DNA from: an uncultured Prevotella sp.
GTDB taxonomy: Bacteria; Bacteroidota; Bacteroidia; Bacteroidales; Bacteroidaceae
Assembly (NCBI GenBank): GCA_934256705.1
Contig: CAKQPF010000081.1
Span: 1-12,018 of the forward strand
Reading direction: 5' to 3'
Length of the DNA: 12,018 bases
A program made the translations under genes and the position numbers. The notes under the pieces were generated by a model. That model did no database searches. It saw only the letters and a program-made list of their open reading frames with translations, and had not been told where the DNA came from. Shown here piece after piece: positions 1 through 8,725 of the stretch (the first letter of the stretch is position 1; each line of letters starts with the position of its first letter).

Positions 1-75
1 GCTATACAATTCCCGCTATTAGGGCTTGTTAGGGACTTGCACCCATTAGAATAAGCTCATGCCGAGCATACCGAA
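1..75. other. Non-coding left edge
   Basis: This short stretch lies beyond the 3' end of the minus-strand operon. I see no convincing reading frame, promoter or RNA gene. It may be the start of an intergenic region or the edge of another element outside the window, but nothing here supports a specific call. Confidence 0.4.
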
Positions 76-117
76 AACAGGAGATAGACACCTGGAGGCA
101 AGTGTCTATCTCCTGTT
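76..117 (-). terminator. Intrinsic terminator closing the SUS-like operon
   Basis: A perfect 16-bp inverted repeat (arms 76-91 and 102-117, 10-nt loop) lies 27 nt beyond the stop codon of the thioredoxin-like gene. Read on the minus strand, the stem ends in GTT and runs into TTCGG, giving a four-T tract that starts inside the stem. The T-run is short, so strength is uncertain, but position and stem length fit an operon terminator. A plus-strand role is less likely because no T-run follows at 118. Confidence 0.7.
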
Positions 118-144
118 ATTCGTATGAAGGGATGATGATCGGGA

Positions 145-1242
145 TTATTTCCTGATCTTTTCCTCTATTGATCCGAGGATTCGGGCACAGAGAACGATGG
201 AGTTGGCATCCATCTTCTCCAGACGCTTGCGGATGAATGATGATATGTCTTTGAGCACTACAGGGTCGTCAGTGGTGATGAGACGAGTGAGATTGAGCAT
301 CAACAGCGTCTGGTCGCTTGGTGCGAGGCGGTCGTATTCCTCTTTGCAAGCATTGAAGAAGCCGGCATCATCGGCGGTGGCAACGCGGGTTTCGATGAGT
401 CGGAACACGGAAGCGTAGTTGTAATCCTTATCCAGTCCGAGCTCGATTATCTTGGCTTTCAGTGCCTGATAGTCAGCCTGTACGAACTTCTTCTGCGACC
501 AGCGGTAGCCTGAGAAGTAAGTGTTGACGTCACTGTGATAAAGCGCCTGGATGCGTTTCATGATGGCAGGGCGCACCGAAGGGTCGAAATCATTGCGATG
601 AGCTACCATGAATACGCCCATTGGCTCAGTGACAGTCATGGTATAGCGTGTGAAAAGGAAAGCGTTTTCTGGCTTCAGGAGCTGTTTCTCTTTGAGAGAC
701 TCATAGTATTGCTTGATGATAGCGAAGCCTTCTTTTTCCTTTCCCTGCTCCATATAGTGCAAAGCCCAGGCATTGACGAGTTCTGGAGTGCGTTCACCTT
801 TATTATATCTCTCCTCCATAGCTTTGAGACTCATCTTCGGGTCTATGCCGGCAGAAATCTTTGAGAGGAAAGTTTCAGCGTCCATATATCCCTTTATCTC
901 GCAGTTTTTGGTGCCATTGGCATCGAGTACATAGAATGTAGGATAGGCAGTGACACCGAGTCGCTTGGCATCAGCGGCACCTTCCTTCTCGGCATTGAGC
1001 TTGATGCATACGAATTTCTTGTTCATGAAGTCGCCGAGAGTCTTGTCGGGGAAGGTCTCGGAGGCCATTTTCTTGCATGGTCCGCACCAGTCTGTGTAGA
1101 AATCCACGAAGACAAGTTTCTTCTCTTTCTTAGCTGTGGCGAGAGCCTCATTGAGGTCAATGTGTCGGAAGTCAGTCTGTGCCGACACAGAGAGGGCACA
1201 GACTGCTGACATAGCCATTATTGATATACTTTTCAGATTCAT
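145..1242 (-). CDS. Periplasmic thioredoxin-fold protein with long C-terminal domain
   Basis: Predicted exported thiol-disulfide protein of 365 aa. Residues 1-21 are a signal peptide ending in SVSA before Gln, without a lipobox, so a soluble periplasmic protein is expected. Residues ~25-130 form a thioredoxin fold: W52-C53-G54-P55-C56 is the redox CxxC, preceded by the strand LVFVDFYTD, and Y100-P101-T102 carries the usual cis-proline. This resembles the Thioredoxin_7/DsbD-C-terminal type more than classical TlpA. Residues ~140-365 are a predicted mostly helical region that I cannot assign. The start follows the PKD-like gene stop by 11 nt, so it is the last gene of the operon. The active-site residues are intact. 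Whether it reduces, oxidises or isomerises disulfides cannot be told from sequence. An operon-specific role on the neighbouring cysteine-rich lipoproteins is inference. Confidence 0.88.
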   Translation of the reverse strand: MNLKSISIMAMSAVCALSVSAQTDFRHIDLNEALATAKKEKKLVFVDFYTDWCGPCKKMASETFPDKTLGDFMNKKFVCIKLNAEKEGAADAKRLGVTAYPTFYVLDANGTKNCEIKGYMDAETFLSKISAGIDPKMSLKAMEERYNKGERTPELVNAWALHYMEQGKEKEGFAIIKQYYESLKEKQLLKPENAFLFTRYTMTVTEPMGVFMVAHRNDFDPSVRPAIMKRIQALYHSDVNTYFSGYRWSQKKFVQADYQALKAKIIELGLDKDYNYASVFRLIETRVATADDAGFFNACKEEYDRLAPSDQTLLMLNLTRLITTDDPVVLKDISSFIRKRLEKMDANSIVLCARILGSIEEKIRK

Positions 1243-1253
1243 TGTTTTATGAT

Positions 1254-2873
1254 TTATTCGATGTTTCTCTGACCTGCAGTAGAGTTACGATATTCGAGTT
1301 TTACCACTCTGAGGTCGGTCTTCCAATGGTCAGTAAGTTCTTCTACTACAATATTATTTACGTCGTCCTTGATGGCATATTTGTAGATATTTCCCTTGTT
1401 GGCATCGCTATAGGTACATACTCGGAACTCGGAATCGCTGTTTGTGGAAGCGCGGTCCATTCCCATGTATGTGATTTCGTCGCCGAAATCCTTTGCCATG
1501 ACGCACTTATTAGCAGCATAGTTGACTACATAGAGCTTTGAACCAACGGTATAGAGCAGGTAAGGCTGCTTGGTGAAGAAAGCAAAGAATGTAGCTTTGT
1601 CCATGTCTGTAGCCTTGGTCTTGTCGATATTATATGCGCGGATTTTCTTGGCTGCACCATATCCGGATCCCACCTGGAACTGATATACGAAGAAACTGTT
1701 CTCCGTATCCTTCATCAGAGCATAGCTGTTGCCAGACACTGAGGCATTGAATCCATAGACGACGTCACGCACCGGGGTGTATTTCATCTGATTCCAATAG
1801 AATGTCTCAGATGTAGCGATGTCAGAAGATTCATAATACTTGTAACAAATAGAAGGAGCTGTGTACACTGGATTTGTGTAACAGAATGTATGATTGGTCA
1901 AATCATAGAAGATGAAGTTTGTAAAACTTACGGTACGTGTATCGTTTTTGAAGAATATGAACGGTGAAGGCTTGAAGAGATCACTACTTGCCGTAGAGTA
2001 TCTATTGAAAGGGTTACCATATATTTCCGGTCCAGATGTGAAAGATCCTCCGAACATCTCATTGTCAGTGATGAGGAAACGTGTTCGTGATTTGTAGGAA
2101 TTGTTCGAACCATCATAGCACAACGGGAATATGCCGAGGGTGTGCATAGGTTGTGAAACCGGGAGTGTAGGGTAGCATTTATCCTCTGGAGCGCTATTCT
2201 TCAAGTCACCGAACTTAGCCAAGACCGGGTCACTCTCCACTTCTACAGACTGATCGGCTACGGAAATAAGGTTGATACGGAATGTTCCGGAATAGTAAGC
2301 CTGTGCGTCATTACCTGTAAATATGAGATTCTTAGGGTTCTTTATCTTCTTCTCATTCTTATATACGTCTCTGACAAACAGGGTGTCGTGACCTTCTATG
2401 AAGCTGACGAAGTCCATAGCGACCTGTCCGTCAGGCTTGGCACCATAGATATAATAACCTTTTACGAAAGGGCTGACAGAGACAATGGATGTGGATTTCT
2501 CATAAAGCATTCCGTTAGTCTTGTCATACACACGCAGATTCAGGGTGTAAGTGTCAGGTTCGAGATCGACCAGGAAATCGAGATTCTTCTCTGTTCCGAT
2601 AGTGGTGGTGATGGTCTCTTCGCCCACTTTCTTTGAACAAGTCCATAAATATCTGTAGTTGCTATCGTCATCTCCATAGACGGAGCCTTTGAGTTTCGGC
2701 TCAATCTTCACGTGGTCTTCGTGAGCAATGGCGGTATATACACTTTCAATGCCTTCAAACTCTACGACATTGACTTCGGAGTCAGCTTCATGCGTCTCGT
2801 CATCTATACATGAAGTAAAGAGGGAGAGGGCGAATACAGAGAAGCCCAGGGCTGTGATATTCAGTAATTTCAT
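1254..2873 (-). CDS. PKD-like family surface lipoprotein
   Basis: Predicted outer-membrane lipoprotein of 539 aa. Residues 1-21 are a signal peptide with a lipobox FTSC, so C22 would be the lipidated residue. The next residues IDDE are acidic, like the Bacteroidota lipoprotein export signal that sends proteins to the cell surface. Residues ~30-135 look like the PKD-like domain found beside SusCD pairs (Y/W-rich strand around YRYLWTC at 73-79, then DTYTLNLRVYD at 107-117). The remainder is beta-rich, with blade-like strands near the C-terminus (LLYTVGSKLYVVNY) suggesting a propeller-like fold; this is inference. The mature protein has seven further cysteines, high for this class. It follows the DUF4843 gene after 121 nt and precedes the thioredoxin gene by 11 nt. 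A ligand-binding or assembly role for the transporter is likely; the substrate is unknown. Confidence 0.82.
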   Translation of the reverse strand: MKLLNITALGFSVFALSLFTSCIDDETHEADSEVNVVEFEGIESVYTAIAHEDHVKIEPKLKGSVYGDDDSNYRYLWTCSKKVGEETITTTIGTEKNLDFLVDLEPDTYTLNLRVYDKTNGMLYEKSTSIVSVSPFVKGYYIYGAKPDGQVAMDFVSFIEGHDTLFVRDVYKNEKKIKNPKNLIFTGNDAQAYYSGTFRINLISVADQSVEVESDPVLAKFGDLKNSAPEDKCYPTLPVSQPMHTLGIFPLCYDGSNNSYKSRTRFLITDNEMFGGSFTSGPEIYGNPFNRYSTASSDLFKPSPFIFFKNDTRTVSFTNFIFYDLTNHTFCYTNPVYTAPSICYKYYESSDIATSETFYWNQMKYTPVRDVVYGFNASVSGNSYALMKDTENSFFVYQFQVGSGYGAAKKIRAYNIDKTKATDMDKATFFAFFTKQPYLLYTVGSKLYVVNYAANKCVMAKDFGDEITYMGMDRASTNSDSEFRVCTYSDANKGNIYKYAIKDDVNNIVVEELTDHWKTDLRVVKLEYRNSTAGQRNIE

Positions 2874-2994
2874 AATTGTGTTCTTTTTTTATTCCAGTAA
2901 TATGGTGTAGCATTCTTTTCTTGATGATAATGGCTTGTGGCATAAGATAGTGGTTTTCCCACTACCTATGTCCACGCTGCCATTCCATATTTTT
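2874..2994 (-). other. Intra-operon gap with small hairpin
   Basis: This 121-nt gap is about ten times longer than the other spacings in the operon. It holds a 6-bp hairpin (TAGTGG at 2948-2953, CCACTA at 2959-2964, 5-nt loop) with no T-run, and a T-rich stretch at 2881-2890 which reads as A-rich leader just before the PKD-like start. I see no TAnnTTTG box. It may be a processing or attenuation point, or simply spacer. Confidence 0.3.
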
Positions 2995-3909
2995 CTATTG
3001 TTTCTTGTAGAAATCGACTTGGTCAAGTGTCACGCCTTGTCCCCATCTGTATCGTGAGTCACCACTGGAACAAAAACTTACCCACATCAATGTACCGTCA
3101 TTTTCAAGAACAACATGGTCAGGACCGAGCTTTGCTTGCTCTATAAGGTATCTGCCCAGTTTCTCACAATATGATGTAAAGCGGGAACTTGGCATTGTAT
3201 ACTTGGTGTCAAAGGCACTGAGGTCGCACTCACACAGTTTCATCATTAGACGAATCTTCTTTGCAGTGAACCCTCCACCGATACCTGGAACTGAACTTGC
3301 AGAGCCCCACCATCCCATAGGCTGGGTCATGGTGTCGTAGATGAAGATATTATGTACGCTTGCATCTGCATTGACATCAAACTCCTTAGATGACTGTGAG
3401 CCTCCTACAGTGACGTAAGAGAAATAACTTCCCGGCTCGCCATACTCCTTGAAGTTTGTGATGAAATGCTCGTTAGGGAGCAATCTGATCTGGAGACGCA
3501 CGGTGTCTTCGAATATCTCATCAGTGCGGTGCGCCTTGAAACGTATGGTGTCAGAGGTCTGTCCTGCCTTGATGACGCGGTCGGTCTGCAGGTCGGAGAA
3601 GTCGATGTCAAGGCGTGCGGTGGTGCTGTCTGCCACAACCTCCACCTTGTAAGGGCGGTCATAGTCGGTGGATACGCCGGTAGTCCTTACCGGTATCACC
3701 ACTTCGAGGTCATCTTCCATGACATTTCCGAAGGTCACCTCAGTGCTGAGACGATGTGGCCAAAGACTCTTGTCGATATGTGAAGGATACAGGCGAACGT
3801 CGAAATAGAGCGCACTTTCGCCCTCATAGTCCATCAGTTCCTCTTCGCATGACGTGAGTGAAACGACAGAGAGTATTATCGCTCCTATGATATATAATGT
3901 CTTTTTCAT
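2995..3909 (-). CDS. DUF4843 domain-containing lipoprotein
   Basis: Predicted surface lipoprotein of 304 aa. The signal peptide ends in lipobox LTSC (C21), followed by EEEL, an acidic run typical of surface-export signals in Bacteroidota. The sequence after residue ~30 (ALYFDVRL, then beta-rich segments with VTFGNVMEDDLEVVIPVRTTG and an RLDIDF strand) matches the DUF4843 family as I know it, whose members sit beside SusCD pairs. The C-terminal part carries CEC (C226, C228) plus C248 and C280, so disulfides or metal binding are possible. It starts 16 nt after the susD stop, so translation in the same mRNA is expected. The molecular function of DUF4843 is not established; a cargo-binding accessory role at the outer membrane is inferred from context. 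The start is supported by MKK and the signal peptide. Confidence 0.82.
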   Translation of the reverse strand: MKKTLYIIGAIILSVVSLTSCEEELMDYEGESALYFDVRLYPSHIDKSLWPHRLSTEVTFGNVMEDDLEVVIPVRTTGVSTDYDRPYKVEVVADSTTARLDIDFSDLQTDRVIKAGQTSDTIRFKAHRTDEIFEDTVRLQIRLLPNEHFITNFKEYGEPGSYFSYVTVGGSQSSKEFDVNADASVHNIFIYDTMTQPMGWWGSASSVPGIGGGFTAKKIRLMMKLCECDLSAFDTKYTMPSSRFTSYCEKLGRYLIEQAKLGPDHVVLENDGTLMWVSFCSSGDSRYRWGQGVTLDQVDFYKKQ

Positions 3910-3925
3910 AATCTGTGCAGTTTAG

Positions 3926-5551
3926 TTATTTTGTTACACGCTTGTCCATTTCCACCTTAGGCATAGGCCATGTGTAGTTGCCGATGTCCATTGTCTTGGT
4001 TGTCTTTGTGCCGTCACAGGCATCAGACATCACTGACGTCATGGCATTGCGCTTGTAATAGAAGAAGAGCTGTCCCTCACCTATCACCTCACGCATGAAT
4101 TCCATGGTGATATAGTCCTTCACCTGCTGTGCTATGTCCTTGTCGTCCTTGCCTTCTGTGTTGAGTTCGAGGTTAGGAGTGTTGCGGTGCAGCCTTATCT
4201 GGTTTATCATGTCGAGGGCTTCGGTGTAGTTGCCCTTGTCGAGTTCGCACTCTGCAATGATGAGATAAGCCTCAGAAAGGCGGATGAGAGGAAGCATATA
4301 CTGTCCTACCTTGGATATATCGCTGAGGCTGGAAGCCTTTGACTGATCAGGACCGAGGAACTTTATGAGGTAATATCCGCTCCATTCATTCTCAGCATCA
4401 CCGCTGTTCACTCTGCCTACAGTCCACTGATACTTGCGTCTGAGGTCGTTGACGTCATCTATGAAGTGAGACATCTTGTTGTAGTCATGAGATGGATCCC
4501 ACCAGTTTTCGCCAGTCTGCTGCCAGTTGGAGAAGAACAGAGCGGCATTCATGTTGAGAGTTGTGGCGAAACGGCTGTCATAGAAAGAAGAACGCTTGCT
4601 GTCATATACTGCAAACATCACCTCGGAAGAGAAGAGTCTGTCAGGATTGTCGTCCTTAGGCTCTTCGAGGTCAGACTTCTTAGTCCATGGGAATGCGCTG
4701 AAGTTGTATTTGTTTCCTTCGGAGTCTTCCCTCTCGGTGGTGTTCTGCTTGATGACTTCCCTTGCGAGTTCTTCAGCCTTTTCCTTGTTTCCCATCCAGA
4801 GATATACGCGGGAAAGGAGGAGCTTCACGGCGAAATAGTTGAGGCGGAACTGGCGATAGCGCAGTGTCGGCTTCTCTTCAGATATGCTTTCGCTCTTAGG
4901 TCCGTCTTCCCTTACGCGGTCTTTCTCCAGCAGTGTGGCTGCTTCTTCAAGGTCGCGTACGATCTTGGCCATCACGTCCTTAGCAGGAAGGAGCGGCTGT
5001 ATCTCCTTGGATGTGGTCTCCTGATATGGGATAGTGATCTTGTTCTCAGTATCAGGGCCGTAGATAGGGCCGTAGATACGCATGAGGTCGAAGTGGAGGA
5101 AGGCGCGCAGGGCGAGCGCTTCACCCTTGACGTAGTTGTAATACTTCTGTGAGAGCACCTTGTCGTTTGCCACATGCTCCAGTATCACGTTGAGGTTTGC
5201 GATGTTGGAATACTGTGCAGTCCAGAGGCTGTTGTTGGCATCCTCTATCTGGTCGTACTTGAATGTGGCATAGTTGATCATCTGATGCTCATTGAGAGGA
5301 GATACGTGGTAATACTGTGCCATGACATCGATACCGCCACGGGTGAGCATTTCCTCATAGTTCTCGTTCATTCTGATATAGCATCCTGTAAGGGTTGAGA
5401 GGTAGCCGTCATCGTCAGAGAAGAGCACATTCTCCATGATGGCGTCTTCCATCTCCACATTGAGCCAGTCGTTGCAGGATGTGGCTCCGCAGATGAGCAC
5501 GGCGGAAGCCATCGCTGTTATTATATTGTTCTTTAGTTTCATAGTTGTCAT
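3926..5551 (-). CDS. RagB/SusD family nutrient-binding outer-membrane lipoprotein
   Basis: SusD-like lid of a SusCD transporter, 541 aa, the usual length for the family. It has a signal peptide with lipobox ATSC (C26), followed by NDWLNV, the typical SusD start of the mature chain. The TPR-helix signature is clear at 143-165 (GEALALRAF, HFDLMRIYG). The C-terminal SusD signatures are at ~423-446 (IRLSEAYLIIAE, with GNYTEALDMIN) and ~487-501 (REVIGEGQLFFYYKR), and the protein ends with WPMP at 528-531, as family members do. The protein caps the extracellular side of the SusC barrel and opens to deliver ligand. It starts 14 nt after the susC stop. M1 is followed by a second Met at residue 4 (5542), which is an equally possible start. 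Substrate cannot be predicted; no degradative enzyme accompanies it here. Confidence 0.95.
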   Translation of the reverse strand: MTTMKLKNNIITAMASAVLICGATSCNDWLNVEMEDAIMENVLFSDDDGYLSTLTGCYIRMNENYEEMLTRGGIDVMAQYYHVSPLNEHQMINYATFKYDQIEDANNSLWTAQYSNIANLNVILEHVANDKVLSQKYYNYVKGEALALRAFLHFDLMRIYGPIYGPDTENKITIPYQETTSKEIQPLLPAKDVMAKIVRDLEEAATLLEKDRVREDGPKSESISEEKPTLRYRQFRLNYFAVKLLLSRVYLWMGNKEKAEELAREVIKQNTTEREDSEGNKYNFSAFPWTKKSDLEEPKDDNPDRLFSSEVMFAVYDSKRSSFYDSRFATTLNMNAALFFSNWQQTGENWWDPSHDYNKMSHFIDDVNDLRRKYQWTVGRVNSGDAENEWSGYYLIKFLGPDQSKASSLSDISKVGQYMLPLIRLSEAYLIIAECELDKGNYTEALDMINQIRLHRNTPNLELNTEGKDDKDIAQQVKDYITMEFMREVIGEGQLFFYYKRNAMTSVMSDACDGTKTTKTMDIGNYTWPMPKVEMDKRVTK

Positions 5552-5565
5552 TGATTGTTAGGTGA

Positions 5566-8500
5566 TTAGAAGCGGAGTCCGAGTGATACGTTGAATGAGC
5601 GTGAGAATGGATAGTTGAGACCACGCTCTTCCTTGATCGTAGAGAAACGGAACAGGTCGTTGGCATAGATACGTACATTCATTGACGTCAGACCGAGCGG
5701 ACGAAGGAATGGAGCCGTAGTGGTGTCATAACCTACTGACATGCTTCTGAGGCTCATCATGTTCTCAGTCTTGATGAAACGTGAAGAGATGTTGGTAGGC
5801 GAATTGTCGTTGATGCGCTTGAACTTGGCAGCCTGACCTGGTGTCTTCCATCTGTCAGTGAGGGCTCTGCGGTCCTGATTGTATATCAGTGAAGCCTCGC
5901 TGATGTTCTCCACCTTTGACATGAGGGTGGTGAGCTGCTTTTCTCCGCCGAGGCTATACTCGAATGTGGCATTGAATGAGAACTTTCTGTAACGCACGTT
6001 GAGACCGAAGTTACCACGCATATCAGGGGTCATATCGCCTACTATGACTTCATCCTTTGAATCCCAGAGGTAGGTGTATGTGCCGTCCTTCTTGATAAAG
6101 AGTTCGTCACCGCGTGAAGGGTCGATGCCGGCAGAGCGTACTGCCCAGATGGCAGATGTGCTTGCGCCGTCATAGTATCTCATCATGGTCTGGCTTGCAC
6201 GGCCTTCCTCATTGAGCTTTTCGAGGAGATCACCGATCTTGCCATACTTTGTAGTGGTGTGTATAGCATTGGCATTGAGGCGGATAGTCATGTCACGATT
6301 GCGGAATGCCTCATAGTTGACGGTGAAGGTGAAGGTCTTGTTGTATGTAGCGCCGATGTTCATAGGCACCGAAGTGGTACCTGTGGATGACGGCATATCC
6401 ACACGCATGAGCTCAGGGTCAGAGTCGGAGGTATGGTAGTTGAGGTTTACCATCAATTTGTTGTCGAGGAATCCGAGGTCGAGACCAAGGTTGTGGGTCT
6501 TCACTCGCTTCCATCTCAGTCCGGTGTTGCCCCACTGTGTCACGTAAGTGGCAAGTCCCCACGGGTTGCTGTAGCTGTTGTAATACTTATACACGCTGTT
6601 GGAGAGCTTTGCATCGAAGTTGTCGCTGCCCGGTTCACCGTAGGTATAGCGTATCTTCATGTAGCTGAACGCCTTGCTCTGTGAGAAGAGGTTCTTGAAG
6701 AATTTCTCGTTGTGGATGTTCCATGCGCCACCTACAGAAATGGAAGTATAGAACGGATTGTTGATACCAAACTTTGAAGCACCGTCACTGCTGAGGTTGA
6801 AGTCGAAGAGATAGCGCTGGTCGAATGAGTAGTTGGCATTGAAATAGAATGAAGCGTTGCGGGAATTGCTGACAGTGGATGAAGGCTTTGAACCCTCGGT
6901 ATATCCATGTGCGAAGTTAGGATTGTAGAATTTGTCAGTGGTATATCCCGTCGCATTGAATGAAGAGGAAGAGCTCTTGCTGTCATGCAGTGAAGCACCG
7001 CCCACGAGGTTGTAGGAATGTACGCCTATGATACCACCGTAATTGACGGTGAAACGGGCAGTGTAACTTGTGGTGCTGGAGTGGCTTTGGCTGTATGTAC
7101 CCTTCTTTTCGTCAGGACTTTGCGCATACATCGTAGCGAAAGGCGAAACGAAGCGCTCGGTCTCGCCACGTGATGTGTAGAAGTTTACGCTGCCCTGGAT
7201 GCGGAGACGCTCGATAGGAGTGTATTCCACGTTGAAGTTCTGCGTGAAGCTGAGCTGGTTGTTCTTGTTGAAGCTTCTCTGGTTGAGGTCCCAGATAGGG
7301 TTATAGACAGGAGTGGTGCCGTTGAGGTAGCCCACGATCATCTCCGGTTCGCCTTCATCATTGTATTTCTTGTAGAAAGGATTCATCCTTGCGAAGTTGG
7401 AGAAACTTACGGTCTCCTGGTTTGAATCGAGATAACCGATGCTTGACTTTGAGTAGAGGTTGAACTTGTTGACACGGTATCTGAGGTCGATGTCGCCGGT
7501 CACGTTGTCACGGTCGGAACCTTTCATGACACCCTGCGTGTCGCTGTAATAGAAGGTCATTCCATACTGGAACGCGTCATCACCGCCCTGGGCGTTGAGG
7601 CTGTGGGTGCTGGTGAAGGCATTGCGGAGAGGTTCGTTCATCCAGTAGGAGTCCTGACCGGACAGCACCTGGGCATATTCCTCGAAATAGTTCTTGCGGT
7701 CTGCATCTTTTACAGGCTCACCGTTGGCATCAAGTTCGCCGAAGTGGCCTGAAAGGCGCTCGAACTCCAGCTTTTCCCTGGAATTCATGAGGTCATAATC
7801 ACGGAGGTCAGCAAATTCAAACTTGAAGTTGCCGTTATAGCTGAAGCGGAGTCGTCCGGCTTCCGGCTTCTTTGTCTCTACTACAACAACGCCGTTGGCA
7901 GCCTTTGAACCGTAGAGAGCGGCAGAAGCGGCATCCTTCAGGATAGTGATGCTCTCGATGCGGTCCATACTGAGGTCGGAGATGCGCTGGAGAGTGGTCT
8001 CGAATCCGTCGAGGATAAAGAGAGGCTGGTCTGGGTTCGTGCTGTAAGTATCGGTAAGACCATTGATGGAGTTGGTACCGTTGATGTTGATATTCATCGC
8101 AGTATTAGGGTCGGCACCCATCAGATTGTTTTCCATAATCTGGAAAGAAGGCTCCAGAGCGGCAACGCTTTGCAGGACATTCATGCTTCCGATTTCCTTC
8201 AGCTGCTCCTGACGGAGTGTGGTGACGCTACCGGTGAAGCTCTCCTTGTTACGCTTGTAGATACCAGTCACGACGGTTTCGTCGATGAGGTGTCCGTCAT
8301 CCTGCATGATGACATTGAGCTTCTTGCCCACTTTGGCTCTCACTTCCTGCGTCTTCATACCCACGTATGAGAGCACGAGGATGACGTTGTCCTTGTTGGT
8401 GACGATGGAGAATTTACCTTCCGCATCAGTCACCACTCCCCCTTTGGCGTTTTTCACCTTTACGGAAACGCCGATGAGCGGTTCACCGTTATCATCCTTG

Positions 8501-8682
8501 ACGAAACCTGTCAGTACGTACTGTGAGGTGCTCGTGATCTGCTGGGCACTCTGTACGGCATGATTGTTCATGACAGCATTGACCCCCTTTACGTCGCCGG
8601 CCGCCATCGCACCGCCAGGTACGAGAGCTGCGACAGCAAGTGTCAGCATGAACTTGTTTGCTTTGCTAATCTCTTTTGCCAT
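5566..8682 (-). CDS. SusC/RagA family TonB-linked outer-membrane transporter
   Basis: TonB-dependent importer of 1038 aa that pairs with the SusD protein downstream. In order: signal peptide 1-27 (AMA then A), a CarboxypepD_reg-like beta-sandwich at ~55-128 (GEPLIGVSVKVKNAKGGVVT), a TonB-box-like ETVVTG at 135-140, the plug at ~144-270 with the SusC signature DAASAALYGSKAANGVVVV at 250-268, and the 22-strand barrel to the end. The last residue is Phe, as expected for BAM recognition. There is no N-terminal STN domain, so it is unlikely to signal to an anti-sigma factor. The frame stays open upstream to an ATG at 8811, adding 43 residues, but that extension is polar and would bury the signal peptide, so the start at 8682 was chosen. 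No Shine-Dalgarno is evident, as is normal for the phylum. Confidence 0.95.
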   Translation of the reverse strand: MAKEISKANKFMLTLAVAALVPGGAMAAGDVKGVNAVMNNHAVQSAQQITSTSQYVLTGFVKDDNGEPLIGVSVKVKNAKGGVVTDAEGKFSIVTNKDNVILVLSYVGMKTQEVRAKVGKKLNVIMQDDGHLIDETVVTGIYKRNKESFTGSVTTLRQEQLKEIGSMNVLQSVAALEPSFQIMENNLMGADPNTAMNININGTNSINGLTDTYSTNPDQPLFILDGFETTLQRISDLSMDRIESITILKDAASAALYGSKAANGVVVVETKKPEAGRLRFSYNGNFKFEFADLRDYDLMNSREKLEFERLSGHFGELDANGEPVKDADRKNYFEEYAQVLSGQDSYWMNEPLRNAFTSTHSLNAQGGDDAFQYGMTFYYSDTQGVMKGSDRDNVTGDIDLRYRVNKFNLYSKSSIGYLDSNQETVSFSNFARMNPFYKKYNDEGEPEMIVGYLNGTTPVYNPIWDLNQRSFNKNNQLSFTQNFNVEYTPIERLRIQGSVNFYTSRGETERFVSPFATMYAQSPDEKKGTYSQSHSSTTSYTARFTVNYGGIIGVHSYNLVGGASLHDSKSSSSSFNATGYTTDKFYNPNFAHGYTEGSKPSSTVSNSRNASFYFNANYSFDQRYLFDFNLSSDGASKFGINNPFYTSISVGGAWNIHNEKFFKNLFSQSKAFSYMKIRYTYGEPGSDNFDAKLSNSVYKYYNSYSNPWGLATYVTQWGNTGLRWKRVKTHNLGLDLGFLDNKLMVNLNYHTSDSDPELMRVDMPSSTGTTSVPMNIGATYNKTFTFTVNYEAFRNRDMTIRLNANAIHTTTKYGKIGDLLEKLNEEGRASQTMMRYYDGASTSAIWAVRSAGIDPSRGDELFIKKDGTYTYLWDSKDEVIVGDMTPDMRGNFGLNVRYRKFSFNATFEYSLGGEKQLTTLMSKVENISEASLIYNQDRRALTDRWKTPGQAAKFKRINDNSPTNISSRFIKTENMMSLRSMSVGYDTTTAPFLRPLGLTSMNVRIYANDLFRFSTIKEERGLNYPFSRSFNVSLGLRF

Positions 8683-8725
8683 AGAATTGTTTAGTTGTTG
8701 TATTGAAAATGTGTTTTTTTTAACG

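Noticed and set aside
1..75. Possible mobile-element remnant at the left edge
   Set aside because: Too short and no inverted repeat or coding remnant is visible; nothing concrete supports it.
4466..5152. 228-codon open frame antisense to the susD gene
   Set aside because: It lies wholly inside a well-supported SusD coding region, has no family resemblance, and is a typical shadow frame of G/C-balanced DNA.
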